Assembly (NCBI GenBank): GCA_965203435.1
Contig: CBDBCU010000005.1
Span: forward strand, 1-64,000
Direction of reading: 5' to 3'
DNA length: 64,000 nt
Source of the DNA: CBDBCU01 sp965203435
Lineage (GTDB): Bacteria > Chloroflexota > Dehalococcoidia > Lucifugimonadales > UBA3495
Shown here: one piece after another, positions 1 through 6,703 of the stretch
How positions within the stretch are numbered: the first letter of the stretch is position 1
Layout of the letters: every line of letters starts with the position of its first letter
Made by a program: the position numbers and the translations under genes
The notes under the pieces: model-generated
Database searches by the model: none
What the model saw: the letters and a program-made list of their open reading frames with translations, nothing else
What the model was told of the DNA's origin: nothing

Positions 1-196
1 CCGGGGTTGGCGTTGCCGGAATTGCCAAAGTTGCTTGAGTTACTTGGGGGGGGGGGGGGGGGGTAATGTATATTTCATCGGTACAGGCCGCGAGCAGGGC
101 AATCAGCAGCGCCGCAACTATCCCCAGAACCCGGGCCGCCAAAGCAACGGGCCGGGCCAACGCGGCCGGGGCCGCGGGTCGCGCCGGCGGTCGCAA
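1..196 (-). CDS. Lipoprotein, N-terminal fragment (runs off the window)
   Basis: The only good reading is a signal peptide with a lipobox (LIALLAAC, then TDE), read from a TTG codon. It is followed by a proline run encoded by an 18-base G tract (C on the coding strand, 46-63) and a Thr/Pro-rich linker. A Cys after LLAA and a proline-rich spacer are typical of exported solute-binding or sensor lipoproteins, but the mature domain lies outside the window. The homopolymer is inside the frame, so adding or losing one base would change everything downstream. No strong ribosome site is visible and the start is uncertain. Confidence 0.45.
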   Translation of the reverse strand, partial: MRPPARPAAPAALARPVALAARVLGIVAALLIALLAACTDEIYITPPPPPQVTQATLAIPATPTP

Positions 197-672
197 CGAT
201 TAGTTTCAGAGGTTCCAGCAATTCGCAATCCTGCCTTTTTCCGATTGCCTTGAATCCTATCATACCTTTGGCCGGCGGACAAGCCGAATTTGTTGGTGTC
301 CCCAAGGCAAAGGCATATATCCTTTGCAACTACCCCTGCCGCCATTTCCGGCCGCCGCCTACCGTCCATCCCCGCGTCCCCGCAACCGTCATCCCCACAC
401 CCCACAACCGTCATCCCTGCTGCCCCACCGTCATTCCCGCGTAAGCGGGAATCCAGGACGGTACTGCCTTATAATGCCGCACTCTTGGCAAGCCACCGCG
501 GGATTCCCGCTTACGCGGGAATGACGGTGGGGGGCGGCCGGTAAGTGCGGTAGAGGGGCGGCGGGAGGGACGGTAGAGAGAGCCGGGAGGGACGGTTAGA
601 GGGATGGGCGGTAAGGCCGGTTGCTATAGGCCATTGCCTAGACGTGGCATATAGCAACCGCCCCCCGCCCGG
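197..672. repeat. Intergenic; repeat-A inverted repeat at 427-528
   Basis: No supported gene. A ~100-bp repeat-A element has arms reading GTCATTCCCGCGTAAGCGGG and its complement, separated by about 50 nt that include ACGGTACTGCC. Short GACGGTAG fragments follow. A 5-kb scale look shows the same element many times in the window, always between genes. Confidence 0.85.
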
Positions 673-1767
673 CTAAACCCCGTATTGCCGCAGGGCCGCG
701 GCGCTGAAAGTCAAGCCCAGGCCCGGTTTGTCCGGCACCACGATTTGCCCGTCCACGAGGGCCGGGGTTTCCTCAAAAAGTTGCAACGACCAGGGCATAT
801 ATTCCACCGTCAGCCCGTTGGGGATGGCGGCCACATTATGCACCTGCACCTCCGGGGCAATGTGGCTGACCACCGGCAGGTTGAACGCCTCGGCCATTCC
901 CGCCACTTTCTGGAACTGGGTAATGCCGCCCACCCGCATCAGGTCAATCATCACGATGTCCACGGAGCGGTTTTCAATCAGCTGCCGAAAGGGGGCAATG
1001 CCGAATACATATTCCCCGGCGGCCAACGGCGTGGTCAGGGCGTCGGCAATGCGGGCCAATCCCTGATAATCGTCATAGACGGTCAAATCCTCCAGCCAGA
1101 ACAGGTTGTATTCCTCCACCCGCTGGCCGATGGCAATAGCCCGGTTCACATCCCACAGCTGATTGACATCGCACATCAGGTCAATGTCCGGCCCGATGGC
1201 CTCCCGGACAGTACGGATACGGGCCACTTCGGCATCCGCCGACGGCTCCGCGCCCATTTGGGTTTTCATCTGGCGGAAACCCTTGTCCACCAATTTGGCG
1301 CTGACTTCGGCCAGATATTCCAGGTTGCGCTCGCGCCCCAACTGGCCGCTGGCGTAGGTGGGTACCCGATCCCGATGGCCGCCCAGCAGGGTCGCCACCG
1401 GCAAGCCGGCCGCCTTGCCTTTAATATCCCACAGGGCCAGGTCCAGGCCGGCCAGGGCAAAGTTGAACAGGCCCGGCCCGATAGTGCCAGTGCGGCGTTT
1501 CAGCTTGTCCACCACCGCCGCCACCGGCAGGGGATCGTCGCCAATCAGCAGTTCGGCCATCGCGTCCACCGTGACTTTCAGGGCGGTGAACAGGGGATTG
1601 CCGACCATGCCGGGGATAAAGGAGTAGCCGAGGCCCTGGATCCCTTCGTCGGTGTTCAGTTCCAGGGTAACGAAATCCCGGGTGCCAGGGCCGACGGGGA
1701 TACCCTCGACCAGGGGATTTTCTGCCGGCACCCGCACCACCCGGGTAGAAAAGCCGGTTATTCGCAT
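673..1767 (-). CDS. Mandelate racemase/muconate lactonizing-type enolase-superfamily enzyme
   Basis: A 364-residue protein that probably dehydrates or racemises a carboxylate through a Mg-stabilised enolate. The N-terminal capping domain covers about residues 1-125 and the barrel the rest. Visible catalytic positions are K168 (KTQ), metal ligands D200 (CDVNQLW), E226 (WLEDL) and E252 (AAGEY), then D275 and H302 (SHIAPE) as the likely His-Asp dyad. I start at the ATG preceded by AAGGAGG; a longer frame reading into repeat sequence upstream is rejected. A TPP enzyme lies upstream on the same strand, separated by 390 bp of repeats. The substrate cannot be told from sequence. This superfamily is often expanded in SAR202-like Chloroflexota. 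Confidence 0.9.
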   Translation of the reverse strand: MRITGFSTRVVRVPAENPLVEGIPVGPGTRDFVTLELNTDEGIQGLGYSFIPGMVGNPLFTALKVTVDAMAELLIGDDPLPVAAVVDKLKRRTGTIGPGLFNFALAGLDLALWDIKGKAAGLPVATLLGGHRDRVPTYASGQLGRERNLEYLAEVSAKLVDKGFRQMKTQMGAEPSADAEVARIRTVREAIGPDIDLMCDVNQLWDVNRAIAIGQRVEEYNLFWLEDLTVYDDYQGLARIADALTTPLAAGEYVFGIAPFRQLIENRSVDIVMIDLMRVGGITQFQKVAGMAEAFNLPVVSHIAPEVQVHNVAAIPNGLTVEYMPWSLQLFEETPALVDGQIVVPDKPGLGLTFSAAALRQYGV

Positions 1768-2157
1768 AACTTCAAGCCTCCTTGCGGGGACGCATTCACG
1801 CTGGTTATTGCCGCCCCGAATAGCCCATCCCTTTCCGCTCATCCTGAACTTGTTGAAGGATGTCATTCCGAGCATAGCCGAGGAATCTAAAAATCTTGAG
1901 AGGAATCTGTATCGGGCATTTTAGATTCCTCGGCTACGCTCGGAATGACATAGGAGATCGTTGCCTGCCATCCCCCTGCTTACCCAGAACTTGCTGCTAG
2001 GTCATCCTTCAACAGGTTCAGGATAAGCGGGGGGATGGCGGCCGTCCGTTTTCCGCTTATCCGGCAACAGGTTCAGGATAAGCGGGGGGATGGCGGCGAT
2101 CAGTTTTCCGCTCATCCTGAACTTGTTGAAGGGTGAGCGGAAAACTGCCGGGCTGCC
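1768..2157. repeat. Intergenic repeats B (1861-1951) and C (about 1838-1866, 2007-2145)
   Basis: No gene. Repeat B is an inverted repeat with arms TCATTCCGAGCATAGCCGAG and complement around a short unique centre. Several repeat-C copies (CTCATCCTGAACTTGTTGAA or its inverse) follow, two of them degenerate and in tandem. Confidence 0.85.
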
Positions 2158-2745
2158 CTACCGCAGCCCGTACTCGGTCATCAGTTCCTGCACCGCTTGC
2201 GGCGTACGGCGGGCGGCCGGCCCCTGGCGGGCAGCCCGTTCCTCCGGGTAGCGGATGTTGGGAATGGTTTTGACCGCAATCAGGGTCGGCCCCTCCTCGC
2301 CGAAAATCTGCGCCGCTTGCGTGGCAAAATCCTCCAGATTGTCAAAGGCGTAGCTGTGGGCGTAGCCGGCCGACTGCCCCAGGGCGGCGTAGTCCGTTTC
2401 CTCGGCCCCCGGCACTACCTGGCCGCCGGTGGTGGCATAGACGCCGTTATCCAGGACGAAGTGGTACAGGTTGGCCGGCGCCTTATTGGCGATGGTGACC
2501 AGCGCGCCCAGGTTCATCAGCAGGCTGCCGTCGCCGTCAAAGAGGATGACCCGCTCCTCCGGCCGGGCCAGAGCCACGCCCAGGGCAAAGGAGGAAGTTT
2601 TGCCCATCGCGCCGCTGGCCGGCACATCCCGGACGATGTTGCGGGACACCGCCGCCCAGCCGACATTGGCCCGCATCGCCGGCACTACCACCGCATCCCC
2701 CCGGAACTGGTCCACAATCCGCATCAACTCCACCTGGTCAATCAT
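2158..2745 (-). CDS. Thiamine-pyrophosphate enzyme, PP-domain subunit (sulfopyruvate/phosphonopyruvate decarboxylase beta-like)
   Basis: 195 residues, only the TPP-binding half of a 2-oxoacid decarboxylase. The signature GDGSL at 71-75 is followed by N100 in LDNGVY, the usual GDG-x(~26)-N magnesium/diphosphate motif. MGKTSSFALGVALA at about 47-60 matches the sulfopyruvate/phosphonopyruvate decarboxylase beta family. In that family a separate alpha subunit supplies the pyrimidine domain; none is encoded nearby. I take the ATG at MIDQVELMR as start because the upstream extension is low-complexity and unlike the family. Only a weak AAGG lies upstream of it. The enolase-superfamily gene downstream may act on the same or a related acid. 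Confidence 0.82.
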   Translation of the reverse strand: MIDQVELMRIVDQFRGDAVVVPAMRANVGWAAVSRNIVRDVPASGAMGKTSSFALGVALARPEERVILFDGDGSLLMNLGALVTIANKAPANLYHFVLDNGVYATTGGQVVPGAEETDYAALGQSAGYAHSYAFDNLEDFATQAAQIFGEEGPTLIAVKTIPNIRYPEERAARQGPAARRTPQAVQELMTEYGLR

Positions 2746-2895
2746 TGCCTTACCCCCGTCAACAGAATAGCCGCAGACCGCCGGGCGGAAACTTGCCCCT
2801 TCCCGGCCGCCCCATTCTACCACAAATCGGTTATCGGGTATTCATCCGGCAACCAGTTCAGGATCAGCGGATTGAATACCTTATCCATAACCAGG

Positions 2896-2925
2896 TTGCC
2901 AACCCGGTCAACCATCTGTTATACT
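2896..2925 (+). promoter_or_regulatory. Candidate sigma-70 promoter
   Basis: TTGCCA and TATACT are 18 nt apart, about 40 nt upstream of the small membrane-protein pair. Two mismatches to consensus in total; no other promoter is evident for that pair. Confidence 0.45.
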
Positions 2926-2968
2926 CCTGTAGCAGTCAAGGAAAACCGCCCCGGTAGGAGGTGACGCA

Positions 2969-3157
2969 ATGGTTCCGCAGCCGGAATGGTTGGGCCCCGT
3001 TCTCGCGGTGACGCTGATGGCAATTAGCCTGACCCTGCTGGCGCTGGGTTTGGGCCTTTTCCTGTATACCGCCTTTCACGACATCAAAGGCCAGATTGCC
3101 CGGGATCGGGCCAAGGCGGCCCCCTCCACCCCCGGGCAGTCCGAGGGAGGACAATAG
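2969..3157 (+). CDS. Small single-pass membrane protein
   Basis: 62 residues. One hydrophobic helix at about 8-33 is followed by a charged tail (DIKGQIARDRAKAA). AGGAGGTGA precedes the ATG at good spacing. Its TAG stop shares a base with the GTG start of the next gene, so the two are probably translationally coupled. No family recognised. Confidence 0.7.
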   Translation: MVPQPEWLGPVLAVTLMAISLTLLALGLGLFLYTAFHDIKGQIARDRAKAAPSTPGQSEGGQ

Positions 3158-3390
3158 TGCGGGGAAGTTCTTACGCCATTTCCCTGCTGATTGTCGCTTT
3201 TGCCCTGATCGGGGCGGGCGGTAGTGTGCTGATCTGGCTGGCCCCGGTATCGGCGGAGCAGATGACGCCGGCCCAGGATACCCTCAGGGATCTGTCCGAC
3301 ACGGTGGTCAAAGTAGGCTTGGGATTCCTAGCCGGTTTCTTTGGCGCGCGCCCGTTTCAGTCGGGCAACGGCGCTAATCGCGACTCTTAA
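3157..3390 (+). CDS. Small two-helix membrane protein
   Basis: 77 residues from a GTG start that overlaps the preceding stop (TAGTG), with GAGGGAGGA just upstream. Hydrophobic segments lie at about 6-28 and 48-66, separated by a polar loop. It ends about 30 nt before the arsM-like gene, so the three may be one transcript. Function unknown. Confidence 0.65.
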   Translation: MRGSSYAISLLIVAFALIGAGGSVLIWLAPVSAEQMTPAQDTLRDLSDTVVKVGLGFLAGFFGARPFQSGNGANRDS

Positions 3391-3418
3391 CCCATCAATC
3401 CAACCCGGAGGAAAAGCC

Positions 3419-4237
3419 ATGGCAACCCAAACCCCCGATCAGGATGAAATCAAGCGTATTGTCCAAGAACGCTACGGCGCTCGGGCCCGCGGCGTCATTG
3501 AACTGGCCGCCATTCCGCAACCCGCCGCGGCCGGCGGCTGCGGCGATAGCGACTCCGACTCCGGCTGTTGCAGTCCCGCCGACGCCGACCGCGCCCTCCG
3601 CCTCTACACCCAAGGGCAGGTGGACGGCTTGCCGGCCGAAGCCGTGGCCGCCTCGGCCGGTTGCGGCAATCCTACCGCCCTGGCCGGGCTAGGATCCGGC
3701 GAGCGGGTATTGGATCTGGGCTCCGGCGGCGGCATCGACTGCTTTCTGGCTGCCCAGCAGGTCGGCAGCAGCGGCCGGGTCATTGGCCTGGATATGACCC
3801 CCGATATGCTGGATTTGGCCCGCAAAAACCTGGCGACCACCGGCCTAGCCAATGTCGAGTTTGTCCAGGGCGAAATGGAGGACATTCCCCTGCCGGCGGC
3901 CAGCGTGGATGTGGTCATTTCCAACTGCGTCATCTGCCTTTCGGCGGACAAGGATGCCGTCTTTCGGGAAGCCTATCGGGTGCTGGCCCCCGGCGGCCGA
4001 ATGCACATTTCCGATATGGTAGCCCTGACTCCGGAGGGACCGGCCCGCACCGACGGCCAGGCGTGGGTCGAGTGCATCGGCGGCGCCGAGGATAAAGGCG
4101 TCTATCTGAACCGCTTGGAGCGGGCCGGCTTTGTCCAGGTAGAAACCACCGATGAAAACCTGCGCTTCGATGACGAGGGCGTCCCGATGAATGTCGCCAG
4201 TGTAAAAATCGTCGCCTACAAACCGGCCGGCCGCTGA
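3419..4237 (+). CDS. arsM: ArsM-type arsenite S-adenosylmethionine methyltransferase
   Basis: 272 residues. A class I SAM-binding motif (LDLGSGGGIDC) is at about 98-108 and PDM at 128-130. The ArsM pattern GCGNP is at 81-85 and NCVICLS at 169-175. C82, C170 and C219 have about the spacing of the three arsenic-binding cysteines of characterised ArsM enzymes. Extra cysteines at 41, 50 and 51 match the N-terminal Cys pair of some members. The product would methylate As(III) for detoxification. GGAGG precedes the chosen ATG; upstream in-frame sequence overlaps the previous gene. No ArsR regulator or other ars gene is adjacent. Confidence 0.88.
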   Translation: MATQTPDQDEIKRIVQERYGARARGVIELAAIPQPAAAGGCGDSDSDSGCCSPADADRALRLYTQGQVDGLPAEAVAASAGCGNPTALAGLGSGERVLDLGSGGGIDCFLAAQQVGSSGRVIGLDMTPDMLDLARKNLATTGLANVEFVQGEMEDIPLPAASVDVVISNCVICLSADKDAVFREAYRVLAPGGRMHISDMVALTPEGPARTDGQAWVECIGGAEDKGVYLNRLERAGFVQVETTDENLRFDDEGVPMNVASVKIVAYKPAGR

Positions 4238-4295
4238 AACCGGCCGGGCGGCCGACAATCCGCATTACAGCCAAGCTGGGGCAACCGCATATTGC

Positions 4296-4399
4296 TACCG
4301 TCCTTCCCGCGCAAGCGGGAATCCCGAAGTGGCTTGCCAAGACTGCGGCATTATACGGCAGTACCGTTCGGGATTCCCGCTTACGCGGGAATGACGGTA
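4296..4399. repeat. Repeat A
   Basis: Inverted repeat with slightly diverged left arm (CGTCCTTCCCGCGCAAGCGG) and perfect right arm, between arsM and the next membrane-protein gene. Confidence 0.85.
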
Positions 4400-4520
4400 G
4401 CAGGCGGCGGATATATGCCATTGCCCTGTAGGATTGCCCCGGCGACTTGACAGCGCTCCTGCCGCCGGGTAAAGTGATACTATAGCCCATTCCCAGCACC
4501 CGCCGGCGCCGGAGACGATA

Positions 4521-4997
4521 TTGACCCCTGATGCCGATCCGGAACGACACCTTTTCACCGGTTGGCTTTTAGGCCCCAAAAGGTTCATCGCGGTAGTCAT
4601 TGCCTTTTGCCTGATCCTGGGGGCTAAAACTTGGTGGGAGTTTGAGGAAAACCTGTCCCAAGCCCCATGCCAGGGGCTGCCGGACTTCGGTTGCTGGGCT
4701 AACGCTTTCGCCAAAGCCCTGGTCGCCGGGCTGGTAACGGCCAGCTTCTGCCTGTTGAGCCTCTGGTTCATCAGCTACTTTACCCCGGAGGTCTGGCAAA
4801 TGATTGCCGAACTTTTCAAGCAAAACCGCTTCCAACGGGGCCTGCAACGGGGCATCGGCCAGGGCATCCAAATAGGCGCTTCCGCCCAGCAAAAAGCCTG
4901 GGAGGGTTGGAATAGCCGCCGGGAACAGGCCCATGCCGAGGGTCGGGAATTCACCGAACCGCCGCCCACTCTCGAAACCGACCGCAACGGCCAGTAA
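4521..4997 (+). CDS. Two-helix membrane protein with a W-x2-W-x2-RR...EPPP tail
   Basis: 158 residues from a TTG start preceded by GGAG. Hydrophobic helices lie at about 21-36 and 67-88. A soluble tail begins MIAELFKQNRFQRG and ends AWEGWNSRREQAHAEGREF then TEPPP. The same tail is in the 57-residue ORF just downstream and, more distantly, in the membrane protein at 43154-43660. Family function unknown; the tail looks like a cytoplasmic interaction module. Confidence 0.65.
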   Translation: MTPDADPERHLFTGWLLGPKRFIAVVIAFCLILGAKTWWEFEENLSQAPCQGLPDFGCWANAFAKALVAGLVTASFCLLSLWFISYFTPEVWQMIAELFKQNRFQRGLQRGIGQGIQIGASAQQKAWEGWNSRREQAHAEGREFTEPPPTLETDRNGQ

Positions 4998-5073
4998 CTC
5001 AAAGGCCAACCGTCGGATTAGAGCCGACAGTTGAGCCTTTGATTCAACCTCCTTTACCAAGGAGGTTGGGCAA

Positions 5074-5247
5074 ATGATTGCCGAACTCTTTAAGCAAATC
5101 CGCTTCCAGCTAGGCGCTTCCGCCCAGCAAAAAGCTTGGGAGGACTGGAATCAACGCCGGGAACAAGCCGAAGCTGAGGGCCGGGAATTCACTGAACCGC
5201 ATCCCACCCTCGAAAGCATCCGCAAAGGCATATATCCCGAAAAGTAA
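5074..5247 (+). CDS. Small ORF: free-standing copy of the EPPP tail module
   Basis: 57 residues: MIAELFKQIRFQLGASAQQK, AWEDWNQRREQAEAEGREF and TEPHP. It is a near copy of the tail of the preceding gene, without its membrane helices. AAGGAGG sits 8 nt before the ATG. The upstream leader (CGTCGGATTAGAGCC, then TTTGATTCAACC) is repeated again before the next fragment, so the region grew by tandem duplication. It may be expressed as a soluble decoy or be a decaying copy. Confidence 0.5.
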   Translation: MIAELFKQIRFQLGASAQQKAWEDWNQRREQAEAEGREFTEPHPTLESIRKGIYPEK

Positions 5248-5311
5248 CCGTCGGATTAGAGCCGGCAGTTGAGCCTTTGATTCAACCTATTTTACCAAGG
5301 AGGCACGGCAA

Positions 5312-5401
5312 ATGATTGCCGAACTTTTCAAGGAAAACCGCTTCAACAAGGGTTTCCAGCGAGGACTCCAGATGGCTGCCCCCGGCCCGGCCGGGGATTA
5401 G
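5312..5401 (+). pseudogene. Third, truncated copy of the tail module
   Basis: A 29-codon frame starts MIAELFKENRFNKGFQRGL after AAGGAGG, then runs into unrelated sequence and stops. The leader repeats that of the 57-residue copy upstream. It lacks the W-x2-W and EPPP part, so it is a remnant rather than a functional gene. Confidence 0.55.
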
Positions 5402-5438
5402 CCCTATCCCCCCAACCGGCAAGCCCCGAGGGAAAACT

Positions 5439-6179
5439 ATGGCCGCAACTTTTACCCGACCGGACGGGCGGCGCTGGGATGAACCCCGCCCGGTGGTCAT
5501 CACTCCCGGCTATCAACCCTTTGCCGAAGGCTCGGCGCTGATTGAAACCGGGCAGACCAAAGTAATCTGCGCCGCCTCTTTAGAGGAGCGGGTGCCGGCT
5601 TTTATGCGCGGCGCGGGGCGCGGCTGGGTTACGGCCGAATACAATATGCTGCCCCGTTCCACGAATATCCGCACCCCCCGCGACCGGGACGCCGGCCGCA
5701 TCAGCGGCCGTTCCCAGGAAATCCAGCGGCTGATTGGCCGTTCCCTGCGCGCCGTTACCGACTTGCCGGCTCTGGGCGAGCGCACCGTAACCATTGACTG
5801 CGATGTGCTGCAAGCCGATGGCGGCACCCGCACCGCCGCCATCACCGGAGCTTGGGTTGCCCTGCGCCAGGCCCTGCAACTTCTGGTGGATAATCGGGTT
5901 TTGCGCGCCTTGCCCTTGCGCGGGGCCGTAGCCGCCATCAGCGTCGGCCTGGTGGAGGAGGCCCTGCTGCTGGATTTGTGCTACCGGGAGGATTTTGCCG
6001 CCCAAGTGGATTTTAATGTGGTAATGACCGCGCGCGGCGAGCTGGTGGAACTGCAAGGGGCCACGGAAGCCGCCCCCTTCCCCCGCCAACGGGTGGACGA
6101 AGTCCTGGCCCTGGCCGCAAGGGGAATGGAGCCGCTCTTTGCCGCCCAACGCCAGGCTGCGGCGCGGCCGCTGCGCTGA
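5439..6179 (+). CDS. rph: Ribonuclease PH
   Basis: 246 residues, normal length. This phosphorolytic 3'-5' exoribonuclease trims tRNA 3' ends. Hallmarks are RPDGRRWDEPRPV near the N-terminus, the basic RDRDAGRISGRSQEIQRLIG segment, and CDVLQADGGTRTAAITGAW, which contributes to the phosphate/active site. I start at the ATG after CGAGGG, matching the family N-terminus. The frame upstream of it covers the truncated tail-module copy. It converges on hicB. Confidence 0.95.
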   Translation: MAATFTRPDGRRWDEPRPVVITPGYQPFAEGSALIETGQTKVICAASLEERVPAFMRGAGRGWVTAEYNMLPRSTNIRTPRDRDAGRISGRSQEIQRLIGRSLRAVTDLPALGERTVTIDCDVLQADGGTRTAAITGAWVALRQALQLLVDNRVLRALPLRGAVAAISVGLVEEALLLDLCYREDFAAQVDFNVVMTARGELVELQGATEAAPFPRQRVDEVLALAARGMEPLFAAQRQAAARPLR

Positions 6180-6198
6180 GCCGCCCGGCTTAATGCTG

Positions 6199-6426
6199 CT
6201 ATCCCGTCCGTTGCGCCGGCGCCAAAGGTTTGCGGGGTTCTACCCCCTCCTCCCGGCAAGCGGCCAGGTATTCGTCCACCGACCGGCGAAACTCCGGCAG
6301 CAGTTGCGCCGCGTCCGCCGCCTCAAAAGTGGCTATGGGGTAAGGGCCGGCGTTGACCACCCGCCCGTGGAAAACCGCCGCTCCTTCGTCATACTCTACT
6401 TCGGCGATGTAACCCTTATACTCCAT
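6199..6426 (-). CDS. hicB: HicB-family antitoxin
   Basis: 75 residues. MEYKGYIAEVEYDEGAAVFH and FRRSVDEYLAACREEGVEP are typical of short HicB antitoxins with the partial RNase H-like fold. It neutralises the upstream-encoded HicA and probably autoregulates. The ATG overlaps the toxin stop (TGATG), giving tight coupling. No C-terminal HTH/RHH is obvious within this short protein. Confidence 0.88.
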   Translation of the reverse strand: MEYKGYIAEVEYDEGAAVFHGRVVNAGPYPIATFEAADAAQLLPEFRRSVDEYLAACREEGVEPRKPLAPAQRTG

Positions 6427-6686
6427 CACGGCTTAACTCCCAGGGCCTCGAGAAACTTTGCCAAGTCGCGCACCGCCGGCCGGGACAGGTTGGGACGCGG
6501 ATGGGGCCGGTGCATTACCATCCGCTCGGAGCCCTTTTTGAGCAGCATCCGGAAGCCGGCCCGCTCTGAAACCTCTACCTCTATGGCCCGCAGCAGGGAC
6601 ACCGCCTCCGTCCACCGAATATCCGGCGGCGTCGGCGCGGCGAAAATCCGCTCTAATATCCGCCGATGCCGGGCCCGCAATTCCAC
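6426..6686 (-). CDS. hicA: HicA-family mRNA interferase toxin
   Basis: 86 residues from a GTG start. RHRRILERIFAAPTPPDIRW and VMHRPHPRPNLSRPAVRDL match the HicA subfamily that carries an HRPHP motif. The double-stranded-RNA-binding-like fold cleaves mRNA. The start is inferred from family alignment (normally M-x-RHRKTLE), and the gene lies 17 bp after the M16 peptidase stop, so it could be co-transcribed. The classic GSH motif reads GSE here, with the likely catalytic His in VMHRPHP. Confidence 0.82.
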   Translation of the reverse strand: MELRARHRRILERIFAAPTPPDIRWTEAVSLLRAIEVEVSERAGFRMLLKKGSERMVMHRPHPRPNLSRPAVRDLAKFLEALGVKP

Positions 6687-6703
6687 CGGTCGAACCCGTC
6701 CCC

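Noticed and set aside
685..1890. Open frame opposite the enolase-superfamily gene
   Set aside because: Antisense shadow; the minus-strand gene has all active-site residues.
4447..4483. Promoter from TTGACA upstream of the 4521 gene
   Set aside because: The nearest -10-like hexamers are 23 or more nt away, outside normal spacing.
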